Source of the DNA: Bursaphelenchus xylophilus
Taxonomy: Eukaryota > Nematoda > Chromadorea > Rhabditida > Aphelenchoididae
NCBI GenBank assembly: GCA_904066235.2
Contig: CAJFCV020000002.1
Location: forward strand, 5,766,001-5,830,000
Length of the DNA: 64,000 nt
Reading direction: 5' to 3'
Shown here: piece after piece, positions 49,175-60,000 of the stretch
How positions within the stretch are numbered: position 1 is the stretch's first letter
How the letters are laid out: every line of letters begins with the position of its first letter
Translations under genes and position numbers: made by a program
The notes under the pieces: generated by a model
Database searches by the model: none
The model's input: only the letters and a program-made list of their open reading frames with translations
What the model was told of the DNA's origin: nothing

Positions 49175-50446
49175 CTAGTGATATAGTGCATTCTCTCGAC
49201 TCAGCCTATCAGCCCGATTGCAGCGTTGCTCGTTATCGCTGTAACTCGAGTTTTTGGTGGAGCTCATGTTGGAGTCTTCTTCCCAATCAAACGGAGTATC
49301 AGGAAGAATGTGGAGGCGGATGGCAATGTCGTTGAGCTGATTGCACATTTGGTTGTAGTTTGGGGCATCATGAAACAAAAGACTGTCGATGTATGTCAAA
49401 ATAGCATCGTATTCTTTGGGACAATCAGCCAAGAAATTGTCCCGGGAGATCGCCCTGGCTGAGAGTTTGGCGGCTTGGACTTGAGGTCTCTCCGTGATCG
49501 CTCTCCATGGCAATTGACCTTTTGTAATCTCAACCAACATGTAGAACCTAGAATATTATACGTCAATCGACACATGTATGCGTTTACCAGCTCTCGACGT
49601 CATCTCTTCTTCCCAGATCTTGCTTTAGATGGGCTTGCAGTGATCCGTAACGAGTGGTTCCTCTCCATCCGACTTCTTTCCGCGATGGGATGACATTTTT
49701 GTTCTTTAAAAGTTATTGATAACTAAACCACTGCTTACTTTGTCCACAAATTTTCGAGCCAAACCAAAGTCGATCAGGAAGATGGTTCGACTCTCAATGG
49801 AATTCGGATGGCCACATGCAAAGTTTCCTGGTTTCACATCACGAGAGATGTAACCACATTTCTCATGTAACTCGTGAAGGGCCTAAAAATAAATTTTCAA
49901 AATACTGACGTTAACTCTAAGTCCTTGAATCCCAACTCTGACAGCGGTTCCGAGAGTAAAGCGGCGCTCTTTCTGTTCGTTTCTCAACCGATGAATGTCT
50001 TTGCCCAACAACGGCATGATGACATACACATAATGTGGTCTCGATGTTCCCTAAACCAATTAAATCCTCCTTGGATTCAACTTACATGATCAATGAGCTC
50101 CACAATATGCTTGCAATGTTCAGCATTGGCCACGCGAAGGACATTGACCTCAATGTGAAGCATACTTTTCGAATACTTCTCCGTCTTCACCGCGACTTTT
50201 CTAACAATGATCGTCTTTACAGTACATAAAAGCTTACCGTATTTCGTCAGTAGCTTCGAAAACGGTACCATAACCCCCGTCTCCGATCACACTCAGAATC
50301 CGATACTTCTTCCGCGTTTTCTCACCAATCAGAAATTCATTGACCTGAGGCAATTTCTCGTTGGCTTCTGCGCTCTGAGAACTGGGCGGAGCTTGTCGGC
50401 TTATTCCTGGGGCCATCCGCGCATCCTTTGGGGCCACTTGAGCCAT
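49175..50446 (-). CDS. CK1/TTBK-like serine/threonine kinase (worm type)
   Basis: Six exons (50446-50238, 50200-50086, 50050-49916, 49882-49739, 49703-49588, 49547-49175) encode 363 residues. After a ~45-residue disordered N-terminus come the Gly loop (IGDGGYGTVFEATD), the lysine strand KVAVKTE, a catalytic loop RDVKPGNFACG, DFG in FLIDFGLARKFVD, and the CK1-group loop GWRGTTRYGSLQAH with RRDDVESWFYMLVEI. All catalytic residues appear intact, so it should be active. The RDVKPGNF form is typical of the expanded CK1/TTBK-like kinases of nematodes, many of which are sperm-expressed; expression here is not known. The tail is Ser/Asn-rich. Confidence 0.93.
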
Positions 50447-50702
50447 AAAATAGTAAAAGAAGCAGACCTCGGCACAACGAATCGAACCGATCTCACCACT
50501 TTGATTTATGCAAATGAAACGAACATTTTAATTTTTTTATTATAATTATTACAAGAAAAGGTGAATAAATAGATAATTAACAATTCCTTTCACATCCGGC
50601 CGGATCAGAAGAGATCTTTACGGTACTTTCGGGGGTCTTTAGGGTTACAGTTTCTCGAACAGCCTGAACGCCGACAGTTTTTAAAACTTTTGGTAGGATC
50701 AC

Positions 50703-51251
50703 TTACTTCTTCTTCCCGTTTCCAAACCCACCGTAAGGGCCGTTATCGAATCCATTTGGTCCTCCCATATATCCGCCATCGTTGGGGCCGTTCATCCCAT
50801 TCATTCCACCCATCGGCCCCATTCCACCGAAGCCTCCACCATATCCGCCGCCCATTCCCATAGGTCCCACCATTGGCAAACAGCAAGGTCCTACTCCGTT
50901 CTGGCAGCAATTAGATCCAAAGCCCATGGGTCCTCCTCCCATTCCACCCATGGGTCCCATTCCATTCATCCCGCCCATTGGCCCCATCGGTCCCATGCCC
51001 TGCCCGCCTCCCATTCCTCCGAAACCCCCCGGCCCCATGCCCCCTGGGCCCATTGGTCCCATCCCGCCGAAACCCCCAGGACCTCCAGGCCCCATGGAAC
51101 CCGGGCCACCCATTCCATTTGGTCCATTCGAACATCCACCAGGACCATTGGGACCGTTAGGGCATCCGTTGAATTGACAATTTACCGTGCCAATCAAGAA
51201 TACGAGTAGGAAATGTATGGGAGAGAAGAGAGAGTGTAGTGTGGAGGACAT
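50703..51251 (-). CDS. Secreted Gly/Met/Pro-rich repeat protein
   Basis: A single-exon frame of 182 residues. The N-terminus (LFSPIHFLLVFLIGTVNCQ) is a signal peptide. The mature part is repeats of GPMGGM, GGMGPMG and NGPNGMGG units, broken by a cysteine-bearing block (NCCQNGVGPCC) near the middle. It is probably a cuticle, eggshell or silk-like structural protein, or a Gly-rich antimicrobial peptide; the sequence does not decide. The end reads AAGAAGAAGTAAGTGATC, so a strong donor (gtaagtg) overlaps the stop codon and a spliced form with another C-terminus is possible. Confidence 0.75.
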   Translation of the reverse strand: MSSTLHSLFSPIHFLLVFLIGTVNCQFNGCPNGPNGPGGCSNGPNGMGGPGSMGPGGPGGFGGMGPMGPGGMGPGGFGGMGGGQGMGPMGPMGGMNGMGPMGGMGGGPMGFGSNCCQNGVGPCCLPMVGPMGMGGGYGGGFGGMGPMGGMNGMNGPNDGGYMGGPNGFDNGPYGGFGNGKKK

Positions 51252-51561
51252 ACTACTAAAACACTCAGTTTAAAATAAATCAAGGATAACGGGGCAACGT
51301 CAACAAATCAACTGGGCCGAATTCAATATTTAACGCAAAAAACCTCACGTAGAATACCGTAATTACAATGTTTATTCACAAAATACGCGCGAGCTGTTCG
51401 ATTATGGACGGACTGACAGGAGAGCTATGTTTGGAAATTCTTTTAAATGGAGATGATCCGTGGACCGCCTCCAGAATCCGTCAGACTTCCGCTTCTTCAG
51501 TACAATTTAACCGGTCGGAGGAATGGACAAACAAACAAAAAAGGAACGAAAATAACGGAAA

Positions 51562-51966
51562 TCATCTTTTTGTTCTCGTCTGAATCTCCACACCAACCTG
51601 GAACGGGGCCAATTATGTAGAGCACCAGAAATTATGTGTAACACATCCCTATTGGCAGACTTACAACATCACCGTCGATAACATGGGGCTTATGTTGGAT
51701 CGCCTTCATCATCCCCTGTGGACTGTCGAACACCACATTCCCGAATCCTTTGTGTAACCCACACTTCGGATCCTTCAAATAGCTTACAAGAACGTTGTAA
51801 GACTTACGTAAAATAACTGAACCTCCTTAATGCTACCAAATTTACTAAAGTAATTCTTGAGCTGTCGTTTCCCGGTAATCCATTTAACATGCGTCAGATG
51901 TATAGTACTCGAATTATAACATCTGTTTGTAGCGTAGCGAAACAGCGAAGCACCCAAGCTAAGCAT
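51562..51966 (-). CDS. SLIRP-like mitochondrial RNA-recognition-motif protein
   Basis: Three exons (51966-51808, 51772-51665, 51597-51562) encode 100 residues. The N-terminus MLSLGASLFRYATNRCYNS is a mitochondrial presequence. One RRM follows: IHLTHVKWITGKRQLKNYFS, KFGSIKEVQLFYDP, GLHKGFGNVVFDSPQGMMKA, HKPHVIDGDVVGVEI. Its short size and GFGNVVF RNP1 match SLIRP, the partner of LRPPRC in stabilising mitochondrial mRNAs. It is divergent from the Tudor gene with 275 bp between starts. Confidence 0.87.
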
Positions 51967-52241
51967 TGGAAAATTACAATTTTCCGCAGAACAAGCTTGG
52001 CTAAGCTAACTTAGCGTTTTTATATACAACGAAGTAGAAGTGTTGCACTTTCTAGTTTGTGGTCTGCAAAACTAGACACGATGACGCCTTTACTGACGAT
52101 TTTTTTGGAAAATAAATAAATAATAAAAATGTAGAAAAAAATTGGGCGTTTTGCGCTTTCGTTTCAACAATTGTTTTACTTTATGCTGTCTGCGATATCC
52201 GGATTCAAATTACATAAAAATCGGTTTTTCTGAATCTGATA

Positions 52242-54562
52242 ATGGCTGCAGTACAAAAAACGGCGAATGGCCAAGGTGGCCAGAAAGGTGAGTCAAGTGC
52301 AATCAAATCCAGGGCATTTAGTTGTGGCAACGAATGCCATTCGACCGGCCTCCGCTCTTGTCTTTAGCGATAAGAAGGAAAAGAAGAAACGCCAAATGGT
52401 GCAAGCTGGTGATAAAAAGGTATATTGGGTACTGAATGCATTGAATCTCCTTTTAGATCCATCGGATTATTCTCAATTCAGTGTCCTATGCGAAGTATGT
52501 ATGGGCCACTTCTCCGAGTTGCATATGGTTTCGGTTGCCTAATCAAGACCCTGGATATTGTGATCTCAGAGAAAGGTGGGCATTCCTACCATTTTGAGTA
52601 ATAAAATTTAGATATCGCATGAATCCATTTGAAGGGGAGATGGCTCGGTATTGTTATTGCATGGCACCTAGGTTTGAGTCAGATATGGACGCCCATGAGA
52701 TGCTGGTTTATTCTCGGGCACGAATACTTTCTGTACAGAGGGACGACGAAACGGATACGATGTATTGTTATGTTCTTTTTATTGATCATGGTTTTGGTCA
52801 ATGGGTGGACGGTCGGTCTCTTGGTGCTGTTCCTTATGATCTCACGTCGATTCCTTGGCAAACAATTCCTGTTGCTTTAGGAGGTGTAAGGCCCTTACGA
52901 ACGGTATGTTCAGTAATGGTGTCTGATATAATGGTTTTAGTTTGAATCTACAAAATCCGGATGGTCTTCGTTCCATATCAAAGCCATTAGAGATATCATG
53001 CAGGAATTTGATCAGTTTGAGCTCTCTCCGTTCGTTCACCGAGGTGTTAGATTAACCTACGATGAGTATTCTAGAGTAAGTGGATGTAAAATTAATTTTC
53101 TCATTTTAGTTTAGGTACGTTTGGTTGGCACGAAGGAAAATGTAAAGAAGAATGATGATGATCAGGAAGCGGATGAAGACGATGAAGCCTCCAGTCAGTT
53201 CGATATTACAAGATTGTTCTTCCAACGTTGTATGAAAGAAGACCCCGTCCAATTGAGTCTGGAGATCTCAGAACTCACCGAACAATCGTTATACGATACC
53301 TTAGTGGATGAGGAGGTAGGTGATTAAATCTATTAGTTCTTTAATGTATTTAGATTCCTGATCTGGATGTCCGAACAATCCCTCCAGAATTTAAAGACTT
53401 TCCTCGTCCAAGTGCCCGGGAAGGTCCTGATGGAATCCCTTGTGTTACTCCGCCCGATAATGGAGAGCTGAGTATTCCCGAATTTGCTCCTTCCCCGATC
53501 AATCGTGATATCTTATCGCCGGAGTTTAAGGAGCCAGGGGACGATGATGTTGATGATCCGGCAGAAGATCCTATCAGCAAGTGGGATCCTGATATGAATG
53601 CCGCTTTTTATACGGAACAGGTTATTGAACGAAATGCCCAGAACATTGCTTTCTTTGTAAAGGAAGACGGGAAATGGACGACAATAGCAATAGACTCCGC
53701 ATCAAGAGTAAGAATAACATGAACAAATCAGGCCTCGACTTTTTAGGAGTCCCCATTCAAGTTTTATGGATACCCTATGCCGTTTGTAAAGGGTAAATCA
53801 TCAGCACTTGCCTATAACGAATTGACGAAAAAGTTTTATCTGGAACTTTCCGAATGGCAGGACCAGTTGAACGCCTTTTACTTTTTGACTGAGAACTGTT
53901 TCGTGCTTAGTTTCGATTACTTGAAGACGGTGCAATCTGCAGGTCAAGATGTGTATGCCATTTATTGTGACATTGACGAATCGGACAACCACAATTTCAC
54001 AAGAGTGAAGCTTTTGGAATGTTGTCCAGAAAGACATGGGCTACATGAACATTGTCTGATCGTGTTCCTGGATCGTCCTGGAACACGAGTGGTCCCTTCT
54101 GGAACTTTGCTTCGTCTTCACTCAAAGTAAGCTTATAATTTAAACATTGCAATCTAAGAAATCTGTATTGAAAATGTTGTTGACCTTTAGATTCGCCAAA
54201 CGGCCTCAGCTGTGCATTGAAATGAGATTAAATGACCTCATCCCACCAAATGGAACCGAGTGGGACCCCCAGCAGATAGATCAATTCCGCGAATGTTGTA
54301 TTGCTGACGCTCCTATGCGATGCCAAATAGCGCGACTCTCCCAACGGTATGCTTGATTTTTACTTTTAATTTGTAGCGCGAGAGCGTAGCTCTGGGGAGC
54401 ATGTTTGTGTTTTCTTTACGTTTCCAATACTTCAGAGCTCCAAGGGAATTAGCCACATTCAGTGTTTTCAATCTGACTCCGGCTTGGTTAAAAGTTAAAT
54501 ATTCGGTGGAGAATCTTCTTGTCAATGGAAGGATGGCCAACTTGACTCAATCGGAGTCTTAA
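52242..54562 (+). CDS. Double Tudor-domain protein (EKL-1/TDRD-like)
   Basis: Ten exons (52242-52287, 52313-52419, 52457-52575, 52612-52903, 52941-53075, 53115-53315, 53354-53707, 53747-54126, 54191-54346, 54436-54562) sum to 638 residues. The first Tudor module (about 60-190) has SYAKYVWATSPSCIWFRLP, ARILSVQRDDETDTMYCYVLF and IDHGFGQWVDGRSL. An acidic linker with proline-rich stretches follows. A second module (about 420-560) has SPFKFYGYPMPFV, DVYAIYCDIDESD and RVKLLECCPE. Such pairs occur in worm EKL-1-type proteins linked to small-RNA pathways and germline function; orthology is inference. The first intron would be 25 nt; a start at 52267 would avoid it. Confidence 0.82.
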
Positions 54563-57069
54563 ATTTAACTTTAATATTCCACATGAGATCTCATATCTAT
54601 TATTGAAAATACGAGTAAAAATGCGCTTTAACTGAGGCGTTTTATTTCTCTCATGGTTTACGACGAGAAATTGAAGAAGGGGTTTGAGGCTTTGAGAAAT
54701 TGCATGTTGATTTGCGTTAGGTACGAAAAGCTCCACCAAAAAAGGTCCGCTGACGAAAAATAGTAATTTTTTTTTGTTTTCGCAAAGGAAGTAAGTGTGT
54801 CGCTCAGATTTTCATAAAAATTGGCATAGATAGATATTCGGATTTTCTTATTTGATTGCGCACTCTAGCTCGCGCTTTACAGAATCTGCCGAGAAGGAAG
54901 GGCCGGAATATCAACAAAAATCTTCAAATTCGGGTGGATTAAAAAATCTGAGCGGCGCACTTCCGTTCCCTGATAATTACAATCTCCTGATAATTATAAA
55001 CAACTTTCCCATTAACTTTTTTGAATTATTTACCGTATCTCGGTATACTGTAACTTGACTAAAAATTATATATCTCGAAAACTAGACCTCCTACAAGGAC
55101 GGGACTTTCACCACTGTATTCTCCATGCAAAATGAATGTCATTTTCGAAATCAGCATGGTCGATTACGATCGATTCACCTCTTACTCAAAAAAATTAAAA
55201 AAATTACTACATTTTTTTCGGTAAATTCCGAAGATAAAATAGTAAAATCGGGCACACTATTTCGGTAAGGCTAGGGCATAAGAAATTTTTGATTCTGAGA
55301 TTTTCGTTTTTGAATGCCCTCGACCAACATAGAAATGTATTTCCAAAGCCTTTTGCTCCAATTTTCACATTAACCAGATTTTATTTATTTTTTTTTTTTT
55401 GTAATTAACAGTAATGTCTAATAACTGATAACTAAGGTTCGTCAAAGCCATAAAACGTCCATGATAAACGGTTTTCGATACTAGGAAATCAATGAAGACG
55501 ATTTCAAGCCGCCAGGATTACTGTAATATAAGAAACCGGCACTTTGGCCGCATATAACAACCTCGGGGCTTTGGTAGTTCAGCCCCCCAGGAAAGGTAGT
55601 TCAAGCCCCCACTGTTTTGTCCATTTCACACCCCCATAATGAAAAAATTAGAATAACACAAAAAATGCAAATTAGAGTAAAATGACCTCCGGCGTTTTAA
55701 CTCAAACCCCCAGTTCTCGTCCAAATTCGTTCTTGTGGTTCAGGCAACGATGATCGTAGCCGAGAGAACCCAATCCCAAGTAGGCGCTTCAGAGTGGATG
55801 AGGGGGTTTATACTGGGTCAAGGGGGGCTGAACTGGACTGGGGGGTTGTACTACCTTAGCCCCACAACCTCTTTTAAAAAAGGGTCGTATCTATGCCCTA
55901 AGGCAAATTAGGTAGCTAATTTTTCTTGCGTTGTGCACAATGCTCTTTCAATTTAATCCTTTATCAAACCCAAAATTGGGCAGCTAATTTTTACACATTG
56001 TTGATCAGCACAATTTTTCGGATTTTTGGATATCTCGTCAAAAAGTAGGAGCCCCCATAAAAGTACTTTCCTTGTTAAATTTCATAAAACGGCGAAGCGA
56101 AAACATTTGAAAATGTTGTTCCATTCGCGACAAGAAACGTGGGTTAACCTATCCGATGGGGGTAACCTATTCTCCACGGACGCAAATAAGTCCGAGAAAT
56201 TTTTTTTCCACCGGAAAGCCACGAAAAATTCAAAGTGACATTTGTTTGATTTCAGCCATTACACTGTGGGCGAATCGTCTAAAGGAGCCGGGAAACACGC
56301 CGGGATGCTGTGACCCTTTTACCTTTCCCTTCTACCGTATCCTATTAGCTTTTTTGATGTTTTGGTGCACGATGCAATTGCGCAATGCGTTTGAAAATAA
56401 TTCTGATCAGACAGCAGACGTTGAGACGAATTGGAAATACGTAGGCAGGGGAATCGGCAGTCTCTCGCAACAATTAACGCTGGAGTACTTTGGTAATAGG
56501 ATTACAACATTTTCACGCGAAATGTTACAGAATGAAGTTTAAGTCGGCGAGGTTCGAGGAACTGGGAGAGAGAAGTGAATTCAATTTGGACTACACGGGC
56601 CGTGTTTCACGATCTACCAATTCTACATATAACACTGTATTATAAATATGTCTGGTCTTATTGCTCCGAAGATGAAGTGATATTGGTGTAATCAAGGACT
56701 CTTGCGGTTTATTTCCTTTTCTCTTGTCTGAATATGACAAATCACTTGATCGGACCTTCCTTTTTCACTGTAAATCGTCAGGAGCTGGCGTCGAGCACGA
56801 GAATTGTTACATAATATGCCCTACGAAGATTTTTCACGTTTCATCTCATCACAATATCTGAAAAAGGAAGACGTAAACATCGAAGGTAACAGATGCTTTA
56901 CCTAGCAATGTGGGACAGACGGAGAAGTCGGTCTCTGTAACCTTTGTTTTTATATACTCCCCATACCGTGGAAGGGGAATTACTGTACTTTAAAGTAAAT
57001 AAAAATAAACTTAGGGGGTGGTGCCTTCGGGGAGTATAAAAGTAACTGTAAATTACTGTCTCCCGAATG
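54563..57069. other. Gene-free stretch with an imperfect inverted repeat
   Basis: No exon was supported in 2.5 kb. Between about 55548 and 55872 two ~55 bp segments face each other as imperfect inverted copies (GGGGCTTTGGTAGTTCAGCC on the left, a matching run ending in CTACCTTAGCCCCACAACC on the right), suggesting a decayed MITE of ~320 bp. Both arms contain C/G homopolymer runs. The last ~100 bp is the promoter side of the HAD gene. Confidence 0.5.
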
Positions 57070-60000
57070 ATGTCTGCCTTTAAAGCTGTAATATTTGATC
57101 TCGGTGGAGTCTTGTATCCCTTCAGGGATTACAGTAAATTCCAGAGGATTACTGCAAGAGGTATGCTTTATTCTCTAAATTAAAATAATTCCGTTTAGCT
57201 GCCGCTGATCCCTGGATAAAAGAAAAGCTTACTGGATGGCAAGAAGGCAAGTATCCAGTGTCCGAGATCCAGGAGTTTATTGTTGATGCCTTTGGGGAAC
57301 TTGTATGTTTGTTTTCGTACTATACTATACTCAAAGGCGCAATATTGCGCAAATTTATGCCCTCTCCCTGTGGACATTTTTTTCTTTTTTTCTCTTCTCA
57401 GACAAGAATTACGCATTTCTTGTCTAGTGGTTTAACAGACAAGAAATCACAGTTTCTGGCCACGACACCCGATTTGATGCGTATGTCACAATCCTTATAC
57501 CTCTCTCGGACTTCGAAATTCGCTCGGCCCATATTATATAAATCCTTCGTTTATTTGTATACGTGTCTGGATGTTAAAGTCTAAAATATAATAGTACAAC
57601 GAATTCTTCTTCACTAAGCATTCGTTTGGTTTTAATTTATGAGGAACGTAAAACTACAAGAAAAAATGTTTCTGAACATGTTCAGTTGATTGAGTTGAAT
57701 TATTTCCATATGCATATGTGTTTTCCTTGACTTATAGAGTGTATACATATATTTTTGTGGAGTTGAATTTAAAATTGTAATCATTTCAGCCCCCTAACTG
57801 TACAGATCTTGAGAATATCAACTTCGACGAAGTTGTTGGTCCTAAGGTAAGCATTCCTTTTGTTTTATTTCAATACTTACCAGGGAAGCAGTCTGGCGCT
57901 TAGATTTTCCTTAAATTTTGCACAAACCTCTGGCAAATGCGACACATCAATTTCTAAAAATTTTAGCGCGCGCTTTGCATTCGACGATCTTTGCGGCCGA
58001 ACGAGTATGCAAAAAACGCGGAGTGCGGAGAAAAACGCCTTTTGGCCGTATCATTGCCAGTTCTGTGCTCTTCGGATTTCTCCTGAAAAATGAAAAACCG
58101 AATCTTCGCCTGCAAGGAGGCTTTTGACATAGGGGTTTTGTTAAAAAATTTTTTTTTTATGAATTTGTGCCAAGTTTAATCAGAATCTGCACTTGTAGTA
58201 AATTCCCTGTTGGTTATACTATACTGTAAACACCTTTTATTTTATAGCATGAAAAAATTTGGGCAGCTATCGAGCAGATCAAAAAACATGGCCTGAAAGT
58301 GGCATTGCTTACAAACAATGGATGGTGGACTCCCAGGAAAGGACGGACAGTTATTTGCGATGACTTGAGTCTATTCGATGTGGTAGTAGAGAGCTGTAAA
58401 GAGGGGATCTGCAAACCACATCCAAAGATTTTTCAGGTTAGACAACTTATCATTGTTTTATTGGAGGTTACCAGCAGCTGTTTAGTACTAGTCGCCGCAA
58501 AAAGTCTTTGGAATTTTCTGCGACTCTGCACTGTGCACAAACCCGAAAACACATTTTGCACCGTGCATCCGGCCCGAAAAGTGCTTTTGCACAGTGCAAT
58601 TTTGTTGTTTTTGCCTTATTGTCGCGCGCGATTCCCATTTTTCTCAGCGACAAATCGACTTTTCGGGGTGCGACGGAATTTGGGGGCCGCGAAAAATTCC
58701 AAAGACTTTTTGCGCCGACTAGTACTAGTCGCGACATAAAGTCCGTAGAATTTTCTGCACTGTGCATAAACCCGAAAAAGCATTTTGCACTGTGCATTCA
58801 CCCGAAAACACATTTTGCACTGTGCAATTTTGTTGATTTTGCCTTATTGTCGCGCGCGATTCCCGTTTTTCGCAGCGACAAATCAACATTTCGGAGCGCG
58901 ACGGAATTTGGGGGCCGCGAAAAATTCTACGGACTTTATGTCGCGACTAGTAATTATCAGTCTGGCCGAAAAAGAACCGGCCTCCCCGAACCCTTCCGTC
59001 GCACTCACTCCAAACCCCAATTTGCACCGCGCAGAAATTTGGAGGACGTCGCCGAAGAAAAGAGCAAAAACGACGCATCGCCAGCGATAAATGGGGGTTT
59101 TGCACGGTGCAAATGCCCTTTTTCTGCTGTTTCGCACTGTGCAATCAACAAAATTCCCACAAATTCAGCGATCTTTCGATGTCGCGCGCACTTTTGCGAT
59201 GCATCGCAAAAACATTCAATTTCGAGGTTGCGATTTCGATGCGCGAGGGGGGCCGGTTCTTTTTCGGCCAGACTGATATCAGTCTGGCCGAAAAAGAATT
59301 GTCCTCCGCGCCCCCCTCCATCGCACTCACTCGAAACCCCAATTTGCATCGCGGAGAAATTTGGAGGGCATCGCCGAAAGAAAGAGCAAAAACAACGCAT
59401 CGCCAGCGAGAAAAGTGGGTTTTGCACAGTGCAAATGCCCTTTTTCTGCTGTTTCGCACTGTGCAATTCCACAAAGGGTCTATATTTTTCTCCCAGAATT
59501 AAAAATATTTTTCCCCAGAAAAGAGCATTATAGAAAAACTCCTATTTTCTCCCAGAAAAAATATATTTTCTCCCAGAAAGAAAATATTTTTCCCCAGAAA
59601 AGAGAATTATGAAAAAAAATGCTATTTTCTCCCAGAAAAGAAAATATTTTCTACCAGAAAACATGATTTTGTAAAAATAAAGCACGGAATTAGTAAAAAT
59701 TAATGAATAAGTAACTTTACTAGTAAAATAAATTAAGCAGTAGCGTAAAATAGTATTTGTAGTAAGTTTTTTGAGGAAATACTGGAAAGAGATGTAATCG
59801 ACGGTGCTGATTTCAAAAATGATGCTCATTTTTTGTGATTTTTACTTTTTTGTGGTCAAAGGGTGCATTGACAGCCTGTCTGTGTCGTCTTCTGCGTCAG
59901 GAAGAACATTCAGATTTACAATAAGAGAAACCCATCCATATTTTCATTGGGAACAAAAGACATCCAAGAATAAACCATTAAAGAATTCATTCATGCATGC

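Noticed and set aside
50782..51177. 131-codon Pro-rich frame opposite the Gly/Met-rich gene
   Set aside because: It is the antisense shadow of the repeats; only the minus-strand frame has a signal peptide and a real ATG.
51368..51583. 71-codon plus-strand frame with a weak F-box-like look (GELCLEILLNGDDPW)
   Set aside because: It is antisense to the last SLIRP exon at its end, too short for an F-box protein, and no further exon was found.
56156..56542. 128-codon frame in the 54.6-57 kb gap
   Set aside because: It starts at GTG or TTG-type codons only, has no recognisable motif and no supporting splice sites.
58508..59533. 341-codon open frame on the plus strand
   Set aside because: It lies wholly in the palindromic repeat array, translates repeat words (TGCACAGTGCA) over and over, and matching frames occur on the other strand.
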